Below are positions 44,840 to 54,237 of a stretch of DNA of 64,000 bases, piece by piece; the first letter of the stretch is position 1; every line of letters starts with the position of its first letter. Origin of the DNA: an uncultured Acetobacteraceae bacterium. GTDB lineage: Bacteria > Pseudomonadota > Alphaproteobacteria > Acetobacterales > Acetobacteraceae. The notes below the pieces were generated by a model that was not told the origin of the DNA, searched no databases, and saw only the letters and a list, made by a program, of their open reading frames with translations. The position numbers were made by a program, and so were the translations under genes. Where the stretch lies: assembly GCA_946476985.1 (NCBI GenBank), contig CAMKWS010000001.1, positions 124,001 through 188,000 of the forward strand, in the 5' to 3' direction.

Positions 44840-45299
44840 GGTTCTTATCGAAACGCCCCAATGGCGTGCAGCTCTTGGCAATATAGACCAATTTGTACAG
44901 CGTATTTGCAGCACAACACAGCGCTATAGCGGCATTTTCTCCGAAGGAGCCACAGGGCCTTCCTTCGTATTTTCAGACAACCGCCATGTCCAACAGCTAA
45001 ATGCACGCTTCCGTGGGAAGAACAAACCCACTAACGTACTCACTTTTGAGCCCTTATCTTCCCTTCATGGTGGAGATATCGTTATGGCGTATCAGACCAT
45101 GCAGAAAGAAGCCGCTATCGCTGGTAAAACATTACGCGCTCACACAGCCCATCTCATCGTACACGGGCTTTTGCATCTTGCAGGCCATGATCATCACCAT
45201 CCAGGTGAGGCACGACAGATGGAAACATTAGAAACATTTATCCTCCGCCGCATGGGCTTTCCCGATCCATGGCGGCAACGCCCCCGCCGTAGTACTTAA
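44811..45299 (+). CDS. ybeY: Endoribonuclease YbeY
   Basis: A 163-residue UPF0054 metalloprotein needed for 16S rRNA 3'-end maturation and ribosome quality control. The zinc site HGLLHLAGHDHHHPGE contains the three family histidines, and FRGKNKPTNVLTF is the conserved substrate region. ATG 44811 has GGGAAG just upstream and lies 29 bp inside phoH. Earlier in-frame starts would add residues that read as phoH out of frame. Confidence 0.93.
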   Translation: MKRPTAPHAEVLIETPQWRAALGNIDQFVQRICSTTQRYSGIFSEGATGPSFVFSDNRHVQQLNARFRGKNKPTNVLTFEPLSSLHGGDIVMAYQTMQKEAAIAGKTLRAHTAHLIVHGLLHLAGHDHHHPGEARQMETLETFILRRMGFPDPWRQRPRRST

Positions 45300-45356
45300 C
45301 GCTTTCCTGCCTCTCCTTATCTCTTGTCATCCCTTTTCAGGAATAACTTCCCTCTC

Positions 45357-46241
45357 ATGAAACTTTTTAATCGCAAGACACACACACAAGATGTCAGGCA
45401 AAGCATTGCCGAGCTTGTGAAAAATACAGCCACTATGGGGAAAACCTCTCCTGAGGCACCTGAGCTTGACCGGCAAGAACGCGCCCTCATCATGAATATC
45501 TTACGGCTAAGAAACATCACAGCCGATGATGTTATGGTTCCTCGTGCTGATATTGTCGCTATGCCAGATACAATCTCATTTGATGATGCCCTGGCCTTAA
45601 TGCGGCGCGAACATCACTCCCGTATGCCTGTCTATCATGAAGAGCTAGATGAAATTGTCGGGATGATCCACGTTAAGGACCTCGTGGCACATATTGGGAC
45701 AGAAGAGCCTTTCAACCTCAAAGCACTTTTACGCCAGCCTCTGCTTGTTGCCCCAAGTATTCCTGTACTCGACCTGCAATTACAAATGCGCCAGCGCCGT
45801 ACGCATATGGCTCTTGTTATTGATGAATATGGCAGTATTGATGGTCTGGTCACGATTGAAGACCTCATCGAAACCATTGTTGGCGATATTTCTGATGAGC
45901 ATGACGAGCCTGTCACAACCCCATGGCGTAACCGCCCGGATGGGACCATTGATCTGGATGCACGCCTAACGGTCGAAGAGCTTGAAGAACGCCTCGGCCC
46001 CATCCTCACTCAAGAGGAACAAGAAGCTGAAATTGAAACAGCAGGCGGGCTCGTCTTCCACCTTGCTGAACATGTTCCCGCACGTGATGAAGTCCTCGTT
46101 CACCCCAGTGGGTTGGAGTTCCGTGTGATTGATTCCGATGCACGTCATATCCTTACTTTAAGAATGCGCGTTCCTTCACATCTAAAACGTCAGCCTGCTC
46201 GTGCTGATGGCTCCCCGCTATCTCCTACGCCAAGCACTTGA
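45357..46241 (+). CDS. corC: CBS-domain protein of the CorC/hemolysin family
   Basis: A 294-residue soluble protein with a CBS pair (about 60-190; ITADDVMVPRADIVAMP and VIDEYGSIDGLVTIEDLIE) and a C-terminal CorC/HlyC transporter-associated domain (about 205-285, ETAGGLVFHLAEHVPARDE). It lacks the membrane domain of full-length TlyC paralogues. CorC is linked to Mg2+/Co2+ efflux, but its molecular role is unsettled. It follows ybeY as in many proteobacteria. Lnt, often next, is absent. Confidence 0.88.
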   Translation: MKLFNRKTHTQDVRQSIAELVKNTATMGKTSPEAPELDRQERALIMNILRLRNITADDVMVPRADIVAMPDTISFDDALALMRREHHSRMPVYHEELDEIVGMIHVKDLVAHIGTEEPFNLKALLRQPLLVAPSIPVLDLQLQMRQRRTHMALVIDEYGSIDGLVTIEDLIETIVGDISDEHDEPVTTPWRNRPDGTIDLDARLTVEELEERLGPILTQEEQEAEIETAGGLVFHLAEHVPARDEVLVHPSGLEFRVIDSDARHILTLRMRVPSHLKRQPARADGSPLSPTPST

Positions 46242-46317
46242 CGTATAAAGTCTCTTTCACCTTCATAGTCGTCTATAAAACGCCATAACCCACCTACTTG
46301 CGCTGCAGGAGTTCGCT

Positions 46318-46965
46318 ATGTCTGCAAATAAATCACTCTCTCGCCGTTTCCTTTTAGCTGGTGCGCCTGCCGCTATCGCAAGCACCTACGCAGCACATAG
46401 CTTCGCAGCGTCTCGCCCCATTTCCGCAGGCAGCAGCGCACAGGACCCACGCCTGTCTCCACGTGTTATTGGCAACCCAAACGCCCCCGTTCTCGTGCAG
46501 GAATGGTTCTCCCTAACCTGCACCCATTGTGCTCACTTCGCGACAGAAGAATTCCCAAAAATCAAAGAGCAATTTATTGATACAGGGAAAATTCGTTATC
46601 AATTCCATGACTTCCCCCTAGATCAGGTCGCCCTCATTGCCGCCATGATCTCACGTTCTCTGCCAGAAGAACGTTACCTTCCCTTCATTAGCTCTCTTTT
46701 CTCACGTCAAATGCAATGGGCCTTCTCCAGCGGGGACCCATTAGAACATTTACGCCAAGAATCTGCTCTAGCTGGTATCTCTTCAGCTGAGTTCGATAAG
46801 ATCAGTAAAGACATGGCTTTTGGGCAGGCTCTGTATCAAAGAACACAGCAAGAAGAGCAAACTTACTCCATTAAGGGGACACCTTATTTCCGCTTTAATG
46901 ATAAAGCTTACGCTCAAGATCCCGAAACAGTTGAAAAATTTGCTGAATTAGTGAAGAACGCCTGA
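46318..46965 (+). CDS. DsbA-family thiol oxidoreductase, exported
   Basis: A 215-residue periplasmic protein of the DsbA/thioredoxin type. The active site is Cys68-Thr-His-Cys71 in LTCTHCAHF, with GTPYFRFND carrying the cis-Pro. The N-terminus reads SLSRRFLLAGAPAAIASTYAAHSFA, and the SRRFLLAG motif looks like a twin-arginine signal, so export in folded form by Tat is possible. The fold (single DsbA-like domain with VLVQEWFSL opening) matches the family that includes BdbD-type thiol oxidases. Its DsbB partner is not here. Confidence 0.88.
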   Translation: MSANKSLSRRFLLAGAPAAIASTYAAHSFAASRPISAGSSAQDPRLSPRVIGNPNAPVLVQEWFSLTCTHCAHFATEEFPKIKEQFIDTGKIRYQFHDFPLDQVALIAAMISRSLPEERYLPFISSLFSRQMQWAFSSGDPLEHLRQESALAGISSAEFDKISKDMAFGQALYQRTQQEEQTYSIKGTPYFRFNDKAYAQDPETVEKFAELVKNA

Positions 46966-47006
46966 TAAGAAACGTAACACGTTACAAAACACATCCCCGG
47001 GGGCCA

Positions 47007-50000
47007 ATGACACAGCATAAGGCGACGACAACCCGCCTCGATATTGTCGGTTTCAAAAGCTTCGCTGATGAAATCCACCTTGATATCCTCCCTGGTCTCA
47101 CCGGGATTGTTGGCCCTAACGGGTGTGGTAAATCCAACATTGTTGAAGCTCTTCGTTGGACAATGGGGGAAAGCTCGGCCCGTGCCCTCCGCGGGGGCGA
47201 AAGCGATGACCTCATCTTTGCGGGAACAGGCAACCGCCCAGCGCGCAACCTCGCCCGTGTAACTCTTCATCTAGGCGAAGCCGCTGGTCTTGCTCCTCCC
47301 CCCTTTCAGGAGGCCAGCGAGCTTGAAGTCTCTCGCCAAGCAGAGCGTGGCTCTGGCAGCACCTATCGCATTAACAACCGTGTTATGCGTGCGCGTGATG
47401 TCCAGACTATATTTGCAGACCTCTCCTCTGGGGCCCGCAGCTCATCCATCATCAGCCAAAACCGTGTTAGCCAACTCATTGCGGCACGCCCCGAAGAGCG
47501 TCGTCACTTATTAGAAGAAGCTGCGGGCATTACGGGGCTTTACGTCCGCCGCAAAGACGCTGAGCTTAAATTACGCCAAGCTGAAAGCAACTTAGAGCGT
47601 GCCGAAGAGCATAAACAAACGCTTGATCAACAGCTCGCAACACTCTCTGGCCAATCAGAAAAAGCACAAGAGTATCGTAGCATTTCGGAAGATATTCGTC
47701 GCTATGAGCACGACCTTCTCATTCTACAGCATGCCCGAGCAGAAGAGCAGCTACACACGCATCGCCACGCCTTAGAAAAAGCACAAAAAGCTCTAAAGAA
47801 TTCTGAAACGGCCCTTCAGGAAAGCAAAAACAACTACGCCATTCTCTCCAAAACCAGGGCGCGCCAAGTTGAAGAGATAGACACCCTACGCCCACAATTA
47901 GAGCAATCACGTATCAAAATCGAAGTTGCACAAAATTCACTGCAACATACACGCCAAGCTTCTCAAGAGCATGCACGCCAGCTTGCGCAAATTGAGGCTG
48001 ATCTCACACGCCAGAAAGAAGCTCTGCAAGGTCTTGTTACCCAGCAAGAAGACGCCCAAAACAACCTGTCAGAGCTCCTTTCCACAAAACAGGCTCTCAA
48101 TGACCAGCAGCCAGAAATAGAAGCAAAAGTAACGGAGCTCTCAGCGCAAGCTCAGGCTAAAAAAGAAGAATTTGAAGCCGCCTCTAGCCGTTATCATGCT
48201 GAATCTATCCGCTATGAACGCTTACAAAGCCGCCAGAATTCGCTTGCGACCCAAATTGAGAATGCACAACGCAATCTAGAAACTCTCCAAGAGAACTTTA
48301 AAAAGCTGGAGACTGACTGCCTCCAACAACAACCGCAGGAAGCAACCAAACAAAAAGCTCAAGATGCTCTCGCCCAAGCCGAACAAACACACACGCATGC
48401 CACAACGGCAGAGACATATTTCCAAGAACAACGCCTTACTGCTGAACGTGCGAAACGAGATGTCCAAGACGCCACAACACAGCTCGCCAACCTGAAGGCA
48501 CGCATAGAGGAAGCTTCTGCTGCCATTCATAAATTACAGGCACGCCTACAAGAAGATACTCAACATGCGGAGCAAGCCACAGCTCGCCTACTTTCAGACA
48601 AAGATAAACAAAACCTCTCTGAAGCAAGCGACAAAGCGCGCTCTGCATTTCATGCCGCTGCTCAAAAAGAAAAAGACCTCACCCTTCAGCGTGAAAAGGC
48701 TGAACAAGCATGGCTCAATGAAAAAGCAGCCCATGAAAAAACTGAACAGCGCCGGGCGTTCCTAGTCCAAGAAAGTGAACGTCTCCGCAAGATATATCGC
48801 GAACAAACAACCCGCCACGACACAGCGCAGCACACCCTAAAAGCCGCACAAAAGACGGCTATTCCCTCAAGCCATATTCAAAATGCCCAAGACAACTTAG
48901 GCACTCTCACCAACAAACTCTCTACACTACGCAAAGAGATAGAAACCCATAATACTCAGCTCTCTGCTCTTACAGAGAAAGAAGAGACAGCCCAAACAGC
49001 ACTACAAACAACAGAATCCCAGCTCATCACTCATAAGGGAGAATATGAAGGGCTGAAGAAAAGCTTACAAAGCAGCTCAGCCGCAGTGCCTCATCCGTTG
49101 CTTGAGCAGCTCGATATCCCAACCGACCTCACACGGGCCATTGCCAGTGCGTTAACGGATGGATTAGAGGCCTCATTACCTCCCTCAGATATAGATATTT
49201 CAGAAACCCCACGCCAATGGCGCAAGCTTGCCAACATGCTAGAGCCATCCGCTGCGCCGACTACGCAAGATTCATCTCTTCTAAAGCCTCTTGCTGAACT
49301 TATCACAGCTCCACCTGCTCTTCAGCGAGCTTTCAGCGCCATCTTCTTAATCACAGATGCAAAGCACGCCCCTGCCCTTCAAGAAGCCCTTACCCCAGGG
49401 CAGGCGATAGTGTGTAAAGAAGGCGGACTGTGGCGTTGGGATGGATTTATCCGTTCTCCCAACACTCCAACAGCTGAGATGATCCGCCTTGAGCAAGCAC
49501 AGAATATGAAGGCCTGCGCCAGTGCTATTACACAGCTCACACAACAAGCTGAAAAGCAGCGGCGTGATTTCTCAACCCTTCAAAAAGAAATTCAAGACCT
49601 AAAAGCGACATTACAGCAGCTGCATAACAGTCTCACTGCGCAGAGTGACGAACACGCTAAAACACGCCATCACCTTGAAGGGCTGCAACAGCGCCATGCT
49701 CTCCAACAAGAGCAAATCTCTCTTTTAGAGAATGAAGTTGCAAACCACGCCAATGCACGTGCGCAAACCACGCAGCAATTAAAAGCGGCCCAAACAGAAC
49801 AAGAAGCACTCCCACGGGATAATGCGAAACGTCTTAAAGAAGCAGAAACCACACTCCAAACTCTGCGTGACCTCAGCCACACAGCACGCCAAGAGGCGCA
49901 AAAACTACAAGAAGCTCTGCATGATGCTGAGAAACAACAGCAACAAGCCCTCTTCCAGCATGAGAGTACACTCGCGCGCCTAAAAGAACTGCAAACTGCT

Positions 50001-51560
50001 TGCGCACAACATAAAAACGAAATTCAAGCACTCACTCAGCAAGAAGCTGATTTAAAAGATGAACACTCAAAAATAGACCTTAAAACATTATCAAACACAG
50101 CAGAGCAGACCCAATTACAACTACACGACGCCCAGCAAAAAGCGCTCAAAGCTTCTCAAGCCGCACAAGACTCTCAAAAAGCAGCAACCCTATTACAGCA
50201 ACAGCTTGAAGAGCAGCACCGCATTTTGACAGGCCTGCTCGCACGTAAAGAAAGCCTCGCTCAACAAATCGCCTCACAAGAAGAAAGCCTTAAAGCTCTT
50301 CTCAATGAGGAGAAAACCTGTAAGGCAGAAGCTGCCACTCTGCCAGATATGCCTGCATTAGCAGCTCAACAGAAAACGGCTGAAGCAGCTCTCAACACAT
50401 CTCAAAATGCATTACAGGAACAGCAAACGCATTACACGAAGCTTATTCGTGACCTCTCTCTCCAAAGTGAGAGAAGCGAGAACTTGCAAAAAAATCTTGC
50501 TGAACAAGCCCAACGAATTACCCAGCTCCAAAAGGATATTCAAAACCTAAACGCACGGCGAGAAGAACTCATTCAAGCCGCACCGGCGTCTGATAACTCT
50601 AGCTCTCTTGCTGGGGAAGAGCAGATACAGAGCGAAAAACAAATTCTTGCAGAGCTTGAAGCGCAACATACAGCCCTACAAGACACACTGAAGCAAACAG
50701 AACTACAACTTAAAGAGCAAGGCTCACTCCTTGAGCAACACCGCGAGAGCTGCCGTCGTTACCGTGAGGAAGGCATTCGCCTGAATGAGCGTTATGAACA
50801 GGCAGATGAAGCTTTAGCCGTCTTGCGGCATAACAGCCCACGCCCAGACGGGGCAACAGTGCCTGATGACATCTCTCCGGAAGCCGAACAACGTGTCCGG
50901 CGCGCTCTAAACCGCTCCACCAAACAGCGCGATGGATTGGGGCCAGTTAATTTATGTGCGGAAGATGAATTCCAAACAGCGAAAACAGAAGCAGAGCGAA
51001 TCGAACAAGAACACCAGGATCTCTCTACCGCTATTGCACGGCTTCGGGGCGGTGTTGGCGCTATTAACCGTGAGGGCCGCCATCGCTTAATGACGGTTTT
51101 TGCTGATATCAACCAGCATTTCCAACAACTATTCACTCGTATGTTCAGCGGCGGAAAAGCGCATCTGGAGATGGTAGGTAGTGATGATCCTCTAGAAGCC
51201 GGCTTAGAGATATTTGCTCAACCTCCTGGTAAAAAACTCTCTACCCTCTCTCTTCTCTCGGGTGGAGAACAAGCACTCACGGCACTTTCCCTCATTTTTG
51301 CAGCCTTCCATTGTACCCCTGCACCTATCTGCGTGCTTGATGAGGTTGACGCCCCCTTGGATGACGCCAACGTAGAGCGCTTCTGCACCCTGTTAAGAGA
51401 CATCACAAAACAGACAGGCACACGTTTTCTAGTTGTCACCCATCATCAACTAACTATGGCTCATATGGACCGCCTCTTTGGTGTTACCATGCAAGAGAGA
51501 GGGGTTAGTCGCCTGCTATCTGTCAATCTTGATGAGAGTATACGTATGGTTAACGGTTGA
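47007..51560 (+). CDS. smc: Chromosome segregation protein SMC (unusually long)
   Basis: A 1517-residue SMC ATPase. Walker A GPNGCGKSN (36-44) is in the N-terminal head. Two coiled-coil arms of roughly 500 residues each, rich in Gln, Ala, Lys and Glu, flank a hinge region (about 690-830). The C-terminal head has the signature LSLLSGGEQALTALSL and Walker B PICVLDEVDAPLDD. Typical SMC proteins have about 1150-1200 residues, so the arms are lengthened. Frame and heads are intact. It should compact and organise newly replicated DNA with ScpA/ScpB, encoded elsewhere. Confidence 0.95.
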   Translation: MTQHKATTTRLDIVGFKSFADEIHLDILPGLTGIVGPNGCGKSNIVEALRWTMGESSARALRGGESDDLIFAGTGNRPARNLARVTLHLGEAAGLAPPPFQEASELEVSRQAERGSGSTYRINNRVMRARDVQTIFADLSSGARSSSIISQNRVSQLIAARPEERRHLLEEAAGITGLYVRRKDAELKLRQAESNLERAEEHKQTLDQQLATLSGQSEKAQEYRSISEDIRRYEHDLLILQHARAEEQLHTHRHALEKAQKALKNSETALQESKNNYAILSKTRARQVEEIDTLRPQLEQSRIKIEVAQNSLQHTRQASQEHARQLAQIEADLTRQKEALQGLVTQQEDAQNNLSELLSTKQALNDQQPEIEAKVTELSAQAQAKKEEFEAASSRYHAESIRYERLQSRQNSLATQIENAQRNLETLQENFKKLETDCLQQQPQEATKQKAQDALAQAEQTHTHATTAETYFQEQRLTAERAKRDVQDATTQLANLKARIEEASAAIHKLQARLQEDTQHAEQATARLLSDKDKQNLSEASDKARSAFHAAAQKEKDLTLQREKAEQAWLNEKAAHEKTEQRRAFLVQESERLRKIYREQTTRHDTAQHTLKAAQKTAIPSSHIQNAQDNLGTLTNKLSTLRKEIETHNTQLSALTEKEETAQTALQTTESQLITHKGEYEGLKKSLQSSSAAVPHPLLEQLDIPTDLTRAIASALTDGLEASLPPSDIDISETPRQWRKLANMLEPSAAPTTQDSSLLKPLAELITAPPALQRAFSAIFLITDAKHAPALQEALTPGQAIVCKEGGLWRWDGFIRSPNTPTAEMIRLEQAQNMKACASAITQLTQQAEKQRRDFSTLQKEIQDLKATLQQLHNSLTAQSDEHAKTRHHLEGLQQRHALQQEQISLLENEVANHANARAQTTQQLKAAQTEQEALPRDNAKRLKEAETTLQTLRDLSHTARQEAQKLQEALHDAEKQQQQALFQHESTLARLKELQTACAQHKNEIQALTQQEADLKDEHSKIDLKTLSNTAEQTQLQLHDAQQKALKASQAAQDSQKAATLLQQQLEEQHRILTGLLARKESLAQQIASQEESLKALLNEEKTCKAEAATLPDMPALAAQQKTAEAALNTSQNALQEQQTHYTKLIRDLSLQSERSENLQKNLAEQAQRITQLQKDIQNLNARREELIQAAPASDNSSSLAGEEQIQSEKQILAELEAQHTALQDTLKQTELQLKEQGSLLEQHRESCRRYREEGIRLNERYEQADEALAVLRHNSPRPDGATVPDDISPEAEQRVRRALNRSTKQRDGLGPVNLCAEDEFQTAKTEAERIEQEHQDLSTAIARLRGGVGAINREGRHRLMTVFADINQHFQQLFTRMFSGGKAHLEMVGSDDPLEAGLEIFAQPPGKKLSTLSLLSGGEQALTALSLIFAAFHCTPAPICVLDEVDAPLDDANVERFCTLLRDITKQTGTRFLVVTHHQLTMAHMDRLFGVTMQERGVSRLLSVNLDESIRMVNG

Positions 51561-51627
51561 CCTTCTGCTATTAACATCAGAGAATTAGACACTTTTATAA
51601 CCGCTGGAGATCAGAGTTTTTAAAACC

Positions 51628-52365
51628 GTGAACGACCGACCTATCTTTTCTGAACCACGGCTAGACCCATCCGTCGTAGCTCGGATTCGTGAGCAAGGGC
51701 TCCGCGTCGTGGGAGACGTGCACGGTGATCTCAACGCATTCCGCCATGCTATTGCAACACAGCGTTTTATTATTCAACTTGGGGACCTCGTCGATCACGG
51801 CCCCAACAGCGCTGGTGTGCTAGAAACCATGCTTGATCTCATCGAGGCCAAACGTGGCATGTTCGTACTTGGCAATCATGACCGTAAATTAGGTCGTGCC
51901 TTAGAAGGGCGGCGCCTACGCCGTGACCTCCCTCTTGAGGCAACCCTTCAGCAGATTCATGATTCACCCATCGATGATCTTGCACAACGTGCGCACAAGA
52001 TGATCTCAGAGGCTCCTGCGTGGCTCCGCTTAGGGGATAACCTGTTTGTGCATGGTGGTTTCCACACAGCTATGCTCTCTTCTCCACCACCAGAAACTGG
52101 TATTGCTGATATGTCAGCCCCTTTATCTCGTGCCCTTTTTGGAGAAACCACTAGTCGTATACAACCGGACGGCTACCCTGAAAGACGCTTAAACTGGATC
52201 AACCGTATCCCTGCGGGGATCACTGTATATGTTGGCCATGACCGCCGCTCTAATGATGGTCGCCCCTGGCATAAAACAGGCCGCCTTGGTGGTAAGGCCA
52301 TCTTTATGGACTTAGGCGCTGGTAAGGGTGGACACCTCGCATGGATTGACCTCAATGACATCTGA
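51628..52365 (+). CDS. PP2A-like metallophosphoesterase
   Basis: A 245-residue serine/threonine-phosphatase-type (PPP) metallophosphoesterase. The motifs GDVHGD (29-34), GDLVDHG (52-58), GNHDRKLG and FVHGGFH fit PrpA/ApaH-like enzymes. There is no signal peptide. It starts at a GTG and ends 11 bp inside the chorismate mutase gene. Possible substrates are phosphoproteins or diadenosine polyphosphates. Neither can be chosen from sequence. Confidence 0.85.
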   Translation: MNDRPIFSEPRLDPSVVARIREQGLRVVGDVHGDLNAFRHAIATQRFIIQLGDLVDHGPNSAGVLETMLDLIEAKRGMFVLGNHDRKLGRALEGRRLRRDLPLEATLQQIHDSPIDDLAQRAHKMISEAPAWLRLGDNLFVHGGFHTAMLSSPPPETGIADMSAPLSRALFGETTSRIQPDGYPERRLNWINRIPAGITVYVGHDRRSNDGRPWHKTGRLGGKAIFMDLGAGKGGHLAWIDLNDI

Positions 52366-52684
52366 TTCTCCGGCCACATCTCCGCTTACACCTCTCCGTC
52401 ACCGTATTGATAACATCGATGCAGCGTTGATCTATATGCTGGCCGAACGCTTCCGCTGTACAAAAGAAGTAGGAGAGATCAAGGCAACGTCTCAAATGCC
52501 AGCGTGTGATCCTTCACGTGAGGAAAAACAACGAGCTCGCTTGCACAAATTAGCCCTAGAAGCAGGACTAGACCCAGAATTTGCACAAAAATTCTTTGCA
52601 TTCATTGTACAAGAGGTCATCCAAAATCACAAAAATATCGCAGCACGCCATCAGTCCCACGCAACTGATAATACCGATATATAA
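52355..52684 (+). CDS. Chorismate mutase, AroQ type
   Basis: A 109-residue all-helical enzyme that converts chorismate to prephenate. Catalytic residues of the AroQ fold are visible: Arg in LRHRIDNID, Lys and Glu in RCTKEVGEIKA and the Arg in DPSREEKQ. ATG 52355 is inside the end of the phosphatase gene (11-bp overlap), so they may be coupled. It is a monofunctional mutase, not fused to prephenate dehydratase or dehydrogenase. Confidence 0.9.
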   Translation: MTSDSPATSPLTPLRHRIDNIDAALIYMLAERFRCTKEVGEIKATSQMPACDPSREEKQRARLHKLALEAGLDPEFAQKFFAFIVQEVIQNHKNIAARHQSHATDNTDI

Positions 52685-52695
52685 TCTAGCTTATA

Positions 52696-52833
52696 TAGTG
52701 GATTTCCTCCACTAATGCGGTGGTCACTCTCTAGCCTCACGGCTTATTCTTACAGCCACCAGCAGACTTTGCCGCAGCAGTCATCTCCTACGCTACGCAC
52801 GAAACATCACCTTGGGAGGGTCTCCTCCCAAGG
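52696..52833. other. Noncoding stretch with two stem-loops
   Basis: Between chorismate mutase and the small minus-strand gene lie TAGTGGA/TCCACTA (52696-52702 with 52708-52714) and a stronger CCTTGGGAGG/CCTCCCAAGG (52810-52819 with 52824-52833). Neither has a T-run. They may be terminators of the convergent genes or parts of a small RNA. I do not recognise a known RNA family. Confidence 0.45.
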
Positions 52834-52868
52834 ATACTGCCTACCACTCATTTGAAAAATAAAATTTC

Positions 52869-53123
52869 TTAGACAGGCTGCGTTGGTGGGCAATTACACC
52901 CGCGCGTTGGCGCTGTAGAACGCCGCACAATGTGATGATCAATCCACTCAGACACAAGAAGACGTGCCTCTGGTAAAGACGCCTCTGGATGATGAATCCG
53001 ATACAAAGTAGTACATGCTGCAAAGATACTCATCTCGTTTTGTCCCATATCATGCAACTCTTGATAAGCTGTGATTACGGCGCGTTCGCATTTACGACCG
53101 ATACGAGCAGTTGCAGCTTTCAT
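52869..53123 (-). CDS. Small hypothetical protein
   Basis: An 84-residue protein with no family I recognise. ATG 53123 has a GGGG Shine-Dalgarno-like stretch 8 bases upstream. A GTG nine bases earlier would give 87 residues. It is basic at the N-terminus (MKAATARIGRKCER), helical in the middle (AYQELHDMGQNEMSIFAACTTLYRIHHPE), and ends with a CNCPP segment. There is no signal peptide or membrane segment. The good ribosome site and a palindrome upstream support it as a real gene. Confidence 0.6.
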   Translation of the reverse strand: MKAATARIGRKCERAVITAYQELHDMGQNEMSIFAACTTLYRIHHPEASLPEARLLVSEWIDHHIVRRSTAPTRGCNCPPTQPV

Positions 53124-53147
53124 ATTCATCACCCCTACGATACCCAG

Positions 53148-53161
53148 TTTCCTTAAGGAAA
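53148..53161. promoter_or_regulatory. 14-bp perfect palindrome
   Basis: TTTCCTTAAGGAAA is a perfect palindrome 25 bp upstream of the small hypothetical gene and about 170 bp upstream of pyrE. Its position could suit an operator for the small gene. No regulator can be named. Confidence 0.4.
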
Positions 53162-53327
53162 TCGCTCTATAATAAGCTAATGCGCTTGTTATTCGGTATG
53201 GCCTTTATCAAATAAAAGCGTTACCGATAAGAGAATAGACAAAAAAGACATCTTTTCTCTACCCCTAATCCCTTCTAACCGCTAGATGTCTCCAAAGAAA
53301 CAGTTTTTCGAGATTATGGAGAGAATA

Positions 53328-54071
53328 ATGCCTTCCACTGGCACAGCTTCCAATCTAAATAGCCGCCATACCCAATGGGACCGTGACGCCGCCCTGACGA
53401 CAGCTCGCATTCTTTTGGAGATTAAAGCTATTAACTTCCGCCCTAGCGAGCCATATACGCTTACATCCGGGTGGAAATCTCCTGTTTATATCGACTGCCG
53501 TAAAATCATCTTCTTCCCACGTGCTCGCAAAAAACTCATGGAGCTAGCCGTTGAGAAGATTGGCCGTCATATCGGATATGAAAGCATTGATGCCGTTGTC
53601 GGCGGTGAAACTGCAGGGATTCCCTTCGCAGCATGGATCGCTGACCGCCTCATGACCCCAATGGCTTACGTACGTAAAAAGCCAAAAGGCTTCGGACGCA
53701 ATGCTCAGATCGAAGGTGATGTGCCAGAAGGCATGCGGACTCTGTTGGTGGAAGACCTAACAACAGATGGCGCCTCCAAAATCCGTTTTGCAAACGCACT
53801 GCGTAAAGCTGGTGCTATTGTGGATCATACTTTCGTAGTATTCTTCTATGGTGTCTTCCCAGGCGCCCAGAAAACTCTGCAGGATATGGGCATCGGCCTG
53901 CACTCTCTTTGCACATGGTGGGATGTTCTCGAAGCCTGTGCAGATGGGCAATATTTCTCCACTGAAGACAGCGCCGAAGTACGTCGCTTCCTAGAAGACC
54001 CATGCGGCTGGTCTAAAGCCCATGGTGGCGTCAGCAGTGCTGAAGAAGCTCTAGCCTTCAAACAAGGCTAA
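53328..54071 (+). CDS. pyrE: Orotate phosphoribosyltransferase
   Basis: A 247-residue type I phosphoribosyltransferase that makes orotidine monophosphate from orotate and PRPP. The PRPP motif is [27 protein letters not shown] (substrate loop) and [12 protein letters not shown] are characteristic. ATG 53328 has GGAGAG upstream. Earlier Met codons at 53286 and 53316 are possible. It is monocistronic by layout. Confidence 0.93.
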   Translation: MPSTGTASNLNSRHTQWDRDAALTTARILLEIKAINFRPSEPYTLTSGWKSPVYIDCRKIIFFPRARKKLMELAVEKIGRHIGYESIDAVVGGETAGIPFAAWIADRLMTPMAYVRKKPKGFGRNAQIEGDVPEGMRTLLVEDLTTDGASKIRFANALRKAGAIVDHTFVVFFYGVFPGAQKTLQDMGIGLHSLCTWWDVLEACADGQYFSTEDSAEVRRFLEDPCGWSKAHGGVSSAEEALAFKQG

Positions 54072-54237
54072 GCAATACTTGAAGACTGTTAGGAGCTATA
54101 GAGAGAAGCTAAGGCTGCCCTCTCTTATAGCTCCGTACGGGGTACATTCTCTCTACAAAGCCTGCAGAATACCCGCATAGGCTATCTCTGCAGGCCATAC
54201 CCCACTCTTTCCCATTCATCCGGTGCCTTTCTTATAC

